Origin: an uncultured Coprococcus sp.
GTDB lineage: Bacteria > Bacillota > Clostridia > Lachnospirales > Lachnospiraceae
Direction: 5' to 3'
Length of the DNA stretch: 8,019 nt
Assembly: GCA_900548315.1 (NCBI GenBank)
Contig: URJU01000095.1
Location: 1-8,019, forward strand
Shown here: piece by piece, positions 1-5,569 of the stretch
Numbering within the stretch: the first letter of the stretch is position 1
How the letters are laid out: each line of letters starts with the position of its first letter
Position numbers and translations under genes: made by a program
The notes under the pieces: generated by a model
Databases searched by the model: none
Seen by the model: the letters and a program-made list of their open reading frames with translations, nothing else
What the model was told of the DNA's origin: nothing

Positions 1-30
1 CGTGGGCTCGGAGATGTGTATAAGAGACAG
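1..30 (+). other. Nextera/Tn5 sequencing-adapter remnant (artefact)
   Basis: Bases 12-30 read AGATGTGTATAAGAGACAG, the 19-bp Tn5 mosaic end used in tagmentation libraries. Bases 1-11 (CGTGGGCTCGG) are the part of the Illumina Nextera read-2 adapter that precedes it, so all 30 bases match the adapter end. Clear rpmE coding sequence begins at base 31, straight after the junction. This is untrimmed library adapter at a contig edge. It is not host sequence and not a natural Tn5 insertion. Confidence 0.96.
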
Positions 31-126
31 AAGTGTCATTCATTCTACACAGGTCAGCAGAAGGCAATCAAAGCTCGTGGTAGAATTGATATGTTTAACA
101 AGAAGTATGGCGTTCAGGCCAACTAA
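31..126 (+). CDS. rpmE: 50S ribosomal protein L31, C-terminal fragment (5' end missing)
   Basis: The last 31 codons of L31, ending in TAA, are present. The visible peptide starts KCHSFYTGQQKAIKARGR and continues to IDMFNKKYGVQAN, matching the conserved C-terminal CHPFYTG...GRVDRFxxKYG pattern of L31, a small protein of the large ribosomal subunit. The Cys at visible residue 2 corresponds to the last zinc-binding cysteine of the Cys-containing (C+) form of L31, so this is probably the zinc-binding version; the other cysteines lie in the missing part. About 35-40 N-terminal residues are lost because the contig begins at adapter sequence, so this is a truncation of the assembly and not a pseudogene. 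A hairpin terminator follows 10 bases after the stop. Confidence 0.88.
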   Translation, partial: KCHSFYTGQQKAIKARGRIDMFNKKYGVQAN

Positions 127-136
127 TAAAACGATG

Positions 137-178
137 ACAGCTTGAGGTTATTTTTAAAATAATCTCAGGCTGTTTTTT
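137..178 (+). terminator. Strong intrinsic terminator or attenuator after rpmE
   Basis: Arms 137-153 and 157-173 pair over 17 bp, with two G-U wobbles and no unpaired base, around a 3-base loop (154-156). The right arm runs into six T (173-178). This is a textbook rho-independent terminator for rpmE. Its end is only 18 bases before the GTG of the next gene, and I see no convincing promoter in between, so it may be leaky or act as an attenuator for the downstream operon. Confidence 0.9.
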
Positions 179-196
179 ACTTTATAGGAGAATTGC

Positions 197-1156
197 GTGA
201 AGAGAGTTAGGATAGGCGGTCAGGCTGTCATGGAGGGCGTCATGATGAAAAATGGCGACAAATATGCGGTGGCAGTCAGAAGACCGGATCAGAAAATAGA
301 AGTTAAAGTGGTGGATTATGTATCTATAGGTTCTAAAAGTGCGTTCTTTAGGATTCCTATAATAAGAGGTGTTGTCAATTTTATTGAGTCTCTTGTGATT
401 GGCGTTAAGACCCTTATGTACTCGGCGTCGTTTTATGATGAGGAAGAGGACTCAGAGGGCAGCGACAAAGAGAACAAGCCGAAAAAGAAAGAACTTACAC
501 CTGAACAGCAGAAACGATCAGATGATCTTGTCATGTATGGAACCGTGGCATTTTCGCTCGTGTTTGCCATAGCACTGTTTATGATGCTGCCGGCTTTCAT
601 CGGAGAACTCATAGGGCGAGTGGTTGACAGCAGGGTGCTTATGTCAGCCATAGAGGGCGTGATAAGATTGGTTATATTCCTTGGGTATGTGGCACTGATA
701 TCTCTCATGAAGGATATACAGAGAGTGTTTATGTATCACGGTGCTGAACATAAGACTATAAACTGTTTTGAGGCGGGAGTTTCACTCACACCTGAGAATG
801 TAAAGAAATATTCGAGGTATCACAAGAGATGCGGAACAAGTTTTCTGTTCATAGTTATGATAGTGAGTATAATCGTGTTTATGTTCATAGATGCACCATC
901 GGCCTGGCTGAGATTGCTCATAAGACTTCTGCTCGTGCCGGTCATAGCAGGAATTTCATATGAATTTATAATGTTTGCAGGAAGAAGTGATTCCTGGATA
1001 TCAAATGTGCTCTCTGCTCCGGGAAAATGGGTCCAGAGGCTTACGACAAGGGAACCGGATCTTGATATGATAGAAGTTGCCATAGCATCTGTTGAGGCGG
1101 TTATAGACTGGAAAGAATATCAGCAGGCAATGCATGATGGAAAAATAGAGGGCTGA
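197..1156 (+). CDS. yqhQ: DUF1385 family membrane protein (YqhQ-like)
   Basis: A 319-residue protein of the DUF1385 family, named YqhQ in Bacillus subtilis. I know of no firmly established biochemical function. Conserved family blocks visible are GGQAVMEGVMM (7-17), YHGAEHKTINCFE (180-192), RCGTSFL (211-217) and REPDLDMIEVAI (285-296). Hydrophobic stretches near residues 112-138, 151-172, 214-233 and 238-262 suggest about four membrane spans. A charged, Glu/Lys-rich linker (81-108) precedes the first. The His/Glu/Cys-rich YHGAEHKTINC block could bind a metal or form an active site; that is inference. The start is GTG at 197, chosen because AGGAG (186-190) sits six bases upstream and the GGQAVMEG block must lie near the N-terminus. 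It ends 10 bases before prmC, so it is co-transcribed with the release-factor genes, a neighbourhood common in Firmicutes. Confidence 0.94.
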   Translation: MKRVRIGGQAVMEGVMMKNGDKYAVAVRRPDQKIEVKVVDYVSIGSKSAFFRIPIIRGVVNFIESLVIGVKTLMYSASFYDEEEDSEGSDKENKPKKKELTPEQQKRSDDLVMYGTVAFSLVFAIALFMMLPAFIGELIGRVVDSRVLMSAIEGVIRLVIFLGYVALISLMKDIQRVFMYHGAEHKTINCFEAGVSLTPENVKKYSRYHKRCGTSFLFIVMIVSIIVFMFIDAPSAWLRLLIRLLLVPVIAGISYEFIMFAGRSDSWISNVLSAPGKWVQRLTTREPDLDMIEVAIASVEAVIDWKEYQQAMHDGKIEG

Positions 1157-1166
1157 GGAAAGTTTC

Positions 1167-2018
1167 ATGAGGCTGTATGAACTTGTAAAAAAAGGACAGG
1201 GTATGCTGGAGGAAAATGGCGTGCCTGATGCAGATATAGATGCTGGTCTGTTGTGGCAGCATGTAGCTGGAATGAACATGGCGGACATGCTCTTTGACCG
1301 AGACGTTGGGATATTGGCAGAACAGGAAAAAGATTACATGGAGTTGATCGAGAGAAGATCTGCCAGAGAACCCCTTCAGTATATAACGGGGGTGCAAAGC
1401 TTTATGGGGTATGACTTTTGCACATCTAAGAATGTACTGATACCAAGGCAGGACACAGAGGTTCTGGTTGAGACAGCACTGAACATTACAAAACATATTG
1501 ACGGTTCTGTGGATGTTTTGGACATGTGCTGCGGTACTGGTTGCATAGGGATATCCTATGGGCTGATGAGACCGGGCAGCAGAGTGGTACTGGCGGACAT
1601 ATCTGAGGATGCGATAAAGACCACACATAAAAATATAGAAAAGCTGTGTGGTGATACGGACAGATTTCGTGTAGTGGGTACAGATTTGTTTGAGAACGTG
1701 GAGGGACGATTTGATCTTATATTGTCCAATCCACCGTATATAAAAAGTGGTGTAATAGATACTTTGATGCCCGAGGTCAGGGATAATGAACCGAGACTGG
1801 CACTTGACGGAATGGAAGATGGGCTGTATTTTTATAGAATAATAGTCAGTCAGGCTAGAAAATATATAAAGGATGAAGGTTATGTTGTATTTGAGATTGG
1901 CAATGATCAGGCAGAGGATGTACAGCACCTCCTTGTAGAGTCAGGTTATGATGATGTTCACGTAGTGCGGGATCTGTGTAGGAACGACAGAGTTGTCTAC
2001 GGAAGATACAGCGAATGA
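1167..2018 (+). CDS. prmC: Peptide chain release factor N5-glutamine methyltransferase (PrmC/HemK)
   Basis: PrmC transfers a methyl group from S-adenosylmethionine to the side-chain amide of the glutamine in the GGQ motif of release factors, raising termination efficiency; it acts in the cytoplasm. The 283 residues match the usual family length. An N-terminal helical release-factor-binding region carries RRSAREPLQYITG (63-75) and LIPRQDTE (91-98). SAM-binding motif I is VLDMCCGTGCIGIS (117-130), an unusually Cys-rich version of the common DLGTGSG form. The catalytic NPPY is at 188-191, followed by EPRLALDG (208-215) and EIGNDQ (243-248). The ATG at 1167 has GAGGAAAG just upstream, overlapping the end of the DUF1385 gene (stop at 1156). 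Its substrate RF1 is encoded by the next gene, a classic enzyme-substrate pairing. Confidence 0.97.
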   Translation: MRLYELVKKGQGMLEENGVPDADIDAGLLWQHVAGMNMADMLFDRDVGILAEQEKDYMELIERRSAREPLQYITGVQSFMGYDFCTSKNVLIPRQDTEVLVETALNITKHIDGSVDVLDMCCGTGCIGISYGLMRPGSRVVLADISEDAIKTTHKNIEKLCGDTDRFRVVGTDLFENVEGRFDLILSNPPYIKSGVIDTLMPEVRDNEPRLALDGMEDGLYFYRIIVSQARKYIKDEGYVVFEIGNDQAEDVQHLLVESGYDDVHVVRDLCRNDRVVYGRYSE

Positions 2019-2103
2019 TGTGACCTGGAAGTAGATCACAGGGATGGCACACTGAATGTGCAGTGGAACGATATAGAATAACGGACGAATAGAGAGGTAT
2101 ATC
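2019..2103 (+). other. prmC-prfA intergenic spacer with small inverted repeats
   Basis: This 85-base spacer is longer than the 10-base gaps on either side of prmC and after prfA. It holds TGTGA (2019-2023) facing TCACA (2036-2040) across 12 bases, and a perfect 5-bp hairpin GCACA/TGTGC at 2047-2061 with loop CTGAA. A TATAGAAT stretch (2072-2079) resembles a -10 box but has no recognisable -35 partner. The prfA ribosome binding site GAGAGG (2092-2097) ends it. No gene is apparent. The hairpins could modulate prfA translation or mRNA stability, but nothing proves this. Confidence 0.4.
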
Positions 2104-3180
2104 ATGTTTGACAGATTAGAGGAATTAGTAGACAAGCTTGACACGATCAACAACCAGCTGACAGACCCTGATGTGGTAACTGATCAGAATAAATTCAGAA
2201 AGCTGATGAAGGAACAGAGCGATCTTGTTCCTATCGTTGACAAGTACAAGGAATATAAGGATGCAAAGAGCACGATAGAGGACAGTCTTGAGATTCTTGA
2301 GGAGGAGAGCGACGAGGAACTGCGAGAGATGGCAAAAGAAGAGATGAATGATGCAAAATCCCGACTTGAGACCATAGAGCAGGAACTTAAGATACTTTTG
2401 CTCCCAAAGGATCCAAATGATTCAAAGAATGTTATCGTGGAGATTCGTGCCGGTGCCGGTGGAGATGAGGCTGCTCTTTTTGCATATGAGATCTATAGAA
2501 TGTATCAGAAGTATGTTGACCAGTTCAAGTGGAAAGTTGAACTGATGAGTGTCAATGAGAATGGTATAGGTGGATTTAAAGAGGCTGTGTTTATGATAAC
2601 AGGTGAAGGTGCCTATTCGAAGATGAAGTACGAGAGCGGCGTTCACAGAGTACAGAGAATACCGAAGACTGAGTCAGGAGGAAGGATCCACACATCCACA
2701 GTCACGGTTGCGGTTATGCCGGAGGCAGAGGAAGTCGACGTTGAGATAAATGACAATGATATCCGAATTGATGTCATGAGAGCATCAGGAAATGGAGGGC
2801 AGTGTGTCAATACAACTGATTCTGCTGTTCGACTTACGCATATACCTACAGGTATAGTCATATACAGCCAGACAGAGAAGTCCCAGCTTCAGAACAAGGC
2901 AAAGGCATTTGCGCTCCTCAGGTCAAAGCTGTATGATATGGAGCTTCAGAAACAGCATGATGCTGAGGCGGCAGATCGTAAGAGCCAGATAGGAACAGGA
3001 GACAGATCAGAGAAGATCAGGACATATAACTTCCCTGAGGGAAGAGTGACAGATCACAGGATCAAGCTGACGCTTTATAAGCTTGATCAGATAATGAATG
3101 GTGACTTGAATGAACTCATAGACAGCCTTATAGCAGCTGATCAGACAGCAAAGCTTGCACAGGTGAACGAAGAGGAGTAG
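2104..3180 (+). CDS. prfA: Peptide chain release factor 1 (RF1)
   Basis: RF1 recognises UAA and UAG stop codons in the ribosomal A site and triggers hydrolysis of peptidyl-tRNA. The 358 residues are full length. Residues 1-100 form the coiled-coil-rich N-terminal domain. GAGGDEA (117-123) marks the core domain. The stop-codon-reading tripeptide in RIPKTESGGR is PKT (187-189), the PxT signature of RF1; RF2 would have SPF. The catalytic GGQ is at 231-233 inside SGNGGQCVNTTDSAVRLTH; Gln233 is the residue PrmC methylates. Cys234 replaces the His that follows GGQ in E. coli RF1, a variation I believe is common in Lachnospiraceae. The ATG at 2104 follows GAGAGG at six bases. The single continuous frame shows no programmed frameshift. 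The gene ends in TAG, a codon RF1 itself reads, and hisC begins 10 bases later. Confidence 0.98.
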   Translation: MFDRLEELVDKLDTINNQLTDPDVVTDQNKFRKLMKEQSDLVPIVDKYKEYKDAKSTIEDSLEILEEESDEELREMAKEEMNDAKSRLETIEQELKILLLPKDPNDSKNVIVEIRAGAGGDEAALFAYEIYRMYQKYVDQFKWKVELMSVNENGIGGFKEAVFMITGEGAYSKMKYESGVHRVQRIPKTESGGRIHTSTVTVAVMPEAEEVDVEINDNDIRIDVMRASGNGGQCVNTTDSAVRLTHIPTGIVIYSQTEKSQLQNKAKAFALLRSKLYDMELQKQHDAEAADRKSQIGTGDRSEKIRTYNFPEGRVTDHRIKLTLYKLDQIMNGDLNELIDSLIAADQTAKLAQVNEEE

Positions 3181-3190
3181 AAGAGGGGGA

Positions 3191-4258
3191 ATGATGATGG
3201 CAGCATGGAGTGACAATATAAGAAAAGTTGAACCTTATGTTCCGGGTGAACAGCCAAAAGATATGAATGTGATAAAGCTAAATACCAACGAGAACCCGTA
3301 TGGTCCGTCGCCAAAAGCGGCAGAGGCTATACAGGATCCGGATCTGCTCAGACTTTATCCAGATCCTAAGGCATCGCTGCTTGTTGATACTATTGCGGCG
3401 TATCACGGTGTTGCCCCATCCCAGGTGTTTGTTGGTGTCGGATCAGATGATGTACTTGCTATGTCATTCCTTACATTTTTTAATTCTGATAAGCCGATAT
3501 TATTCCCGGATATCACATATTCTTTCTATGATGTGTGGGCAGAGCTTTTCCGTATTCCATATGAGAGACCTGCTCTTGATAAGAATTTCAGACTTGTAAA
3601 AGAGGATTATTACAAGAAAAATGGTGGTGTTGTATTTCCAAATCCCAACGCGCCTACAGGAATATATGAGGATTTGGTGAACGTGGAGGATATCATAAGT
3701 CATAACAGTGATTCGATAGTGATAGTTGATGAGGCTTATATAGATTTTGGCGGAAAGTCGGCTCTTGAACTTATAGATAAATACGATAATCTCGTGGTTG
3801 TCAGAACTTTCTCAAAGTCAAGATCTATGGCGGGACTTCGTATAGGATATGCGATAAGCAATCCACCCCTTATAAAAGCTTTGAATGATGTGAAATATTC
3901 ATACAATTCATATACAATGAACAGACCATCCATAATAATGGGAACAGAGTCAGTAAAAGATGATGATTATTTCAAAGCTATGGTAGCAAAAGTTGTCGCT
4001 ACAAGAAAGAGATTTGTTGAGAACATAAAGCCACTTGGTTTTACTTGTCTTGATTCATCTGCTAATTTTGTATTTGCAACGCATGAGAGCATACCTGCAA
4101 AGGAGATATTTGAGTCTGCTAAAAATGCACATATTTATGTGCGATACTTTGATGAACCAAGAATAGACAATTATCTTCGTATTTCCATCGGAACAGATAA
4201 GGAGATGGACAGGTTTGTTGAGTTTCTCAAAAAGTATGTAGAAAATAGAGATAACTAA
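3191..4258 (+). CDS. hisC: Histidinol-phosphate aminotransferase-like PLP enzyme (HisC type)
   Basis: A fold-type I pyridoxal-phosphate aminotransferase of 355 residues. HisC interconverts histidinol phosphate and imidazole-acetol phosphate, with glutamate as amino donor, in histidine synthesis. Motifs: LNTNENPYGPSP (30-41), GVGSDDVL (82-89), NPNAPTG (151-157), VDEAYIDF (179-186), the cofactor-lysine block TFSKSRSMAGLRIGY (206-220; Lys209 should form the Schiff base, Arg217 should bind phosphate) and YLRISIGT (328-335). Three in-frame ATG codons stand at 3191, 3194 and 3197 after GAGGGGG (3183-3189); the second or third has the better spacing, so the true protein may be one or two residues shorter. 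It is the last gene of the prmC-prfA run, away from other histidine genes, so paralogous roles (aromatic amino acids, or a CobD-like decarboxylase) are possible, though the motifs favour HisC. Confidence 0.9.
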   Translation: MMMAAWSDNIRKVEPYVPGEQPKDMNVIKLNTNENPYGPSPKAAEAIQDPDLLRLYPDPKASLLVDTIAAYHGVAPSQVFVGVGSDDVLAMSFLTFFNSDKPILFPDITYSFYDVWAELFRIPYERPALDKNFRLVKEDYYKKNGGVVFPNPNAPTGIYEDLVNVEDIISHNSDSIVIVDEAYIDFGGKSALELIDKYDNLVVVRTFSKSRSMAGLRIGYAISNPPLIKALNDVKYSYNSYTMNRPSIIMGTESVKDDDYFKAMVAKVVATRKRFVENIKPLGFTCLDSSANFVFATHESIPAKEIFESAKNAHIYVRYFDEPRIDNYLRISIGTDKEMDRFVEFLKKYVENRDN

Positions 4259-4268
4259 ATGATACTAT

Positions 4269-4326
4269 AAAAATCGTGCTTTTGTTTAGCAGCATGCTGC
4301 TGTGTCGATAGAAAGGCACGGTTTTT
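4269..4326 (+). terminator. Strong intrinsic terminator after hisC, probably bidirectional
   Basis: Arms 4269-4283 and 4312-4326 pair over 15 bp with two G-U wobbles. The right arm ends GGTTTTT, and T-rich sequence continues to 4331. The left arm begins with five A, so on the minus strand the same hairpin is also followed by a T-tract and could stop transcription both ways. The 28-base loop contains AGCAGCATGCTGCT (4288-4301), a perfect 14-base palindrome that would form a second hairpin on top of the first. This ends the DUF1385-prmC-prfA-hisC operon. Confidence 0.88.
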
Positions 4327-4376
4327 ATTTTGTTGCGCATTTAATGTAATTAGATATACAATCTGTAATATTCTTC

Positions 4377-4406
4377 AAAAAAGCGCAGGATGCCACGTAT
4401 CCGCGC
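4377..4406 (-). terminator. Candidate minus-strand hairpin terminator
   Basis: On the minus strand GCGCGGAT (complement of 4399-4406) pairs with ATCC plus GCGC (complement of 4383-4391), with one bulged base (position 4387) and a 7-base loop, and is followed at once by six T (complement of 4377-4382). It is strikingly GC-rich within an AT-rich spacer. On the plus strand no T-tract follows. No minus-strand gene is visible in the window, so it would act on antisense transcripts, or it may be a structured element of another kind. Confidence 0.45.
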
Positions 4407-4416
4407 GCAAAATCTA

Positions 4417-4445
4417 TTGATTTTCACATTTCATTTTTATAGAAT
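4417..4445 (+). promoter_or_regulatory. Sigma-A-like promoter for the DUF5688-like gene
   Basis: TTGATT (4417-4422) and TAGAAT (4440-4445) are separated by exactly 17 bases. They match the vegetative consensus at four and five of six positions. Transcription would start near 4452, giving a leader of about 70 bases before the ATG at 4524. It lies after the hisC terminator, so the downstream gene appears to be independently transcribed. Confidence 0.55.
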
Positions 4446-4453
4446 TCACCCAT

Positions 4454-4488
4454 GAAATATTTCTGCAAAAAAATATCGAAACGTTTCG
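4454..4488 (+). promoter_or_regulatory. Two tandem GAAA-NN-TTTC palindromes, candidate operators
   Basis: GAAATATTTC (4454-4463) and CGAAACGTTTCG (4477-4488) are both perfect palindromes sharing the half-site GAAA/TTTC, with centres 24 bp apart. They begin just downstream of the predicted transcription start, a usual place for a repressor roadblock. The second, with its central CG, has the form of LacI/GalR-family operators such as that of RbsR. No LacI-family gene lies in the window. The first is AT-rich and could be chance. Confidence 0.45.
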
Positions 4489-4523
4489 TTAGATCTCGAT
4501 TATAAATTAAAAAGGAGAACTAA

Positions 4524-5435
4524 ATGAAATTTGAAGAATTTACAGCTATGCTTGTGGACTGCCTGAAGGTTCGTCTGCTTAAAAATGAGGATGAGGCGCA
4601 TATAACCACCGATAAGATCCTGAAGAATAATGGAATAACTCTGACGGCATTAAATATCAGAAAAACTTCACAGAACATATGTCCAACTATGTATCTTGAG
4701 CCATATTACAGGGAATTTGAAAAAGGAAAATCTATAGATGAGATAGCCACATCGATACTAGAAATGCGCATGAGGTGTGGTTCTGGCGAAAAGATAAGCT
4801 TGGAAAAAGTACTTGATGAGAGCAACATTGAGAAAAATATAGTGCTCAGGGTAGTAAACCTCGACAGAAACAGAGAATTTCTTGAAACTGTGCCGTATGT
4901 GGAATTTAAGAATATGGCGGTGACTTTCAGGCGTGTCATAGAGATGTCGTGCTCAGGAATTTCGAGCTCAAGTGTAACGAACAGTGATATGGAAAGATGG
5001 GGATTGGATTTGGATTCCATGTACAGACTTGCCTTGGCAAATTCTGAGAGACTCTTTGCACCGGTTGTCAAGGAACTTTTCGAGCTGCTTGAGGAAAAAT
5101 GTGATTGTCAGGTTGCCTCACATTCTGGACAGGACATAGATGTGGATGAATTGTATGTTATGACAAATGAATATGACATAAATGGTGCTGCGGTCATACT
5201 TTATGATGGTGTATTGAAAAAATGTGCGGACATGGTTGGGGATGACATATATATACTTCCGTGCAGTGTACACGAATTATTGTTTATACGAGCACATTGT
5301 TCGTACGATGAGAGTTATCTGATAGATCTTGTACATGAGGCAAATCGCACAGCGGTGACTCCTATTGATTTCCTTTCAGACAGTATATATCTGTATAAAA
5401 GAGATAGCGGAGAACTCACAGAGATAGATGGGTAG
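4524..5435 (+). CDS. DUF5688-like protein of unknown function
   Basis: A 303-residue soluble protein that I match by pattern to the DUF5688 family, known mainly from Lachnospiraceae. No function is known to me. The N-terminus (1-85) has the familiar layout: MKFEEF, then KILKNNGITLTALNI (31-45), NICPTMYLEPYY (51-62) and EFEKGKSIDEIATSIL (64-79). The C-terminal half carries a YVMTN-INGAAVILYDGVL segment (211-231), YILPCSVHELLFI (243-255) and NRTAVTPIDFLSDSIYLY (274-291). There is no signal peptide, no membrane span and no recognisable catalytic motif; six or so scattered Cys do not form an obvious zinc site. GGAG (4514-4517) supports the ATG at 4524. It has its own promoter and possible operators and no obvious terminator before tetR. 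The central region (86-200) is the part I recognise least. Confidence 0.85.
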   Translation: MKFEEFTAMLVDCLKVRLLKNEDEAHITTDKILKNNGITLTALNIRKTSQNICPTMYLEPYYREFEKGKSIDEIATSILEMRMRCGSGEKISLEKVLDESNIEKNIVLRVVNLDRNREFLETVPYVEFKNMAVTFRRVIEMSCSGISSSSVTNSDMERWGLDLDSMYRLALANSERLFAPVVKELFELLEEKCDCQVASHSGQDIDVDELYVMTNEYDINGAAVILYDGVLKKCADMVGDDIYILPCSVHELLFIRAHCSYDESYLIDLVHEANRTAVTPIDFLSDSIYLYKRDSGELTEIDG

Positions 5436-5483
5436 AATAAAACAGAAATAGTAAAATTGCACAAAATGGACCTTGATAACTTA

Positions 5484-5526
5484 ATATTTTGACAGTCACC
5501 AGGCAACATGTTGGTTGACAAAATAT
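5484..5526 (+). promoter_or_regulatory. Overlapping inverted repeats at the tetR promoter, candidate operator
   Basis: ATATTTTG (5484-5491) is mirrored by CAAAATAT (5519-5526). Between them CAGTCA and CA pair imperfectly with TGGTTG and TG, so as RNA about 16 of 18 positions could pair around a 7-base loop. Nested inside is the perfect palindrome CAACATGTTG (5504-5513), with a different centre. The right arm covers the -35 box TTGACA (5515-5520). A palindrome on its own promoter is the usual arrangement for autoregulation by TetR-family repressors. No T-tract follows, so it is unlikely to be the terminator of the preceding gene. Confidence 0.5.
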
Positions 5527-5543
5527 AACCCATGACATAGAAT
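5515..5543 (+). promoter_or_regulatory. Near-consensus sigma-A promoter for the tetR-receiver operon
   Basis: TTGACA (5515-5520) is a perfect -35 box and TAGAAT (5538-5543) matches five of six of the -10 consensus, with the optimal 17-base spacer. Transcription would start near 5550, about 20 bases before the ATG at 5570 and 44 before the alternative GTG at 5594. It is the best promoter in the window. Confidence 0.75.
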
Positions 5544-5569
5544 AAAAGCAGTGTTCTAAGGGCTAATAT

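Noticed and set aside
1..30. Natural Tn5/IS50 insertion end.
   Set aside because: The mosaic end is the engineered version and is joined to Illumina read-2 adapter bases; no 9-bp duplication or transposase is present.
1101..1928. A 275-codon open frame on the minus strand opposite prmC.
   Set aside because: It lies antisense to a gene with every PrmC motif, shows no recognisable domain, and its His/Tyr/Ile-rich composition is what antisense of this codon usage yields.
2019..2040. CRP-type site (TGTGA...TCACA).
   Set aside because: The half-sites are 12 bases apart instead of 6, and the site lies inside an operon with no clear promoter.
3178..3180. Autoregulation of RF1 through its own UAG stop codon.
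   Set aside because: Half of the eight stop codons in the window (prfA, DUF5688-like, tetR, receiver) are TAG, so its use in prfA is not distinctive.
2104..3180. RF2 with a programmed frameshift.
   Set aside because: The frame is continuous and the decoding tripeptide is PKT, not SPF, so this is RF1.
3300..3599. A 99-codon plus-strand frame overlapping hisC.
   Set aside because: Its product is rich in Arg, Cys and Leu without a motif, and the overlapped stretch encodes conserved HisC sequence.
3191..4258. CobD (threonine-phosphate decarboxylase) instead of HisC.
   Set aside because: The GSDDVL and NPNAPTG/FSKSRSMAGLRIGY pattern and the absence of cobalamin genes nearby favour HisC, though a paralogous role is not excluded.
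4477..4488. CcpA catabolite-response (cre) site.
   Set aside because: Centred on the CG, about five defined cre positions mismatch, including the outer TG/CA. A different LacI-family operator fits better.
4706..5071. A 121-codon minus-strand open frame inside the DUF5688-like gene.
   Set aside because: Ser/Leu/Phe-rich antisense shadow with no motif. The plus-strand gene has a ribosome binding site and family-like segments.
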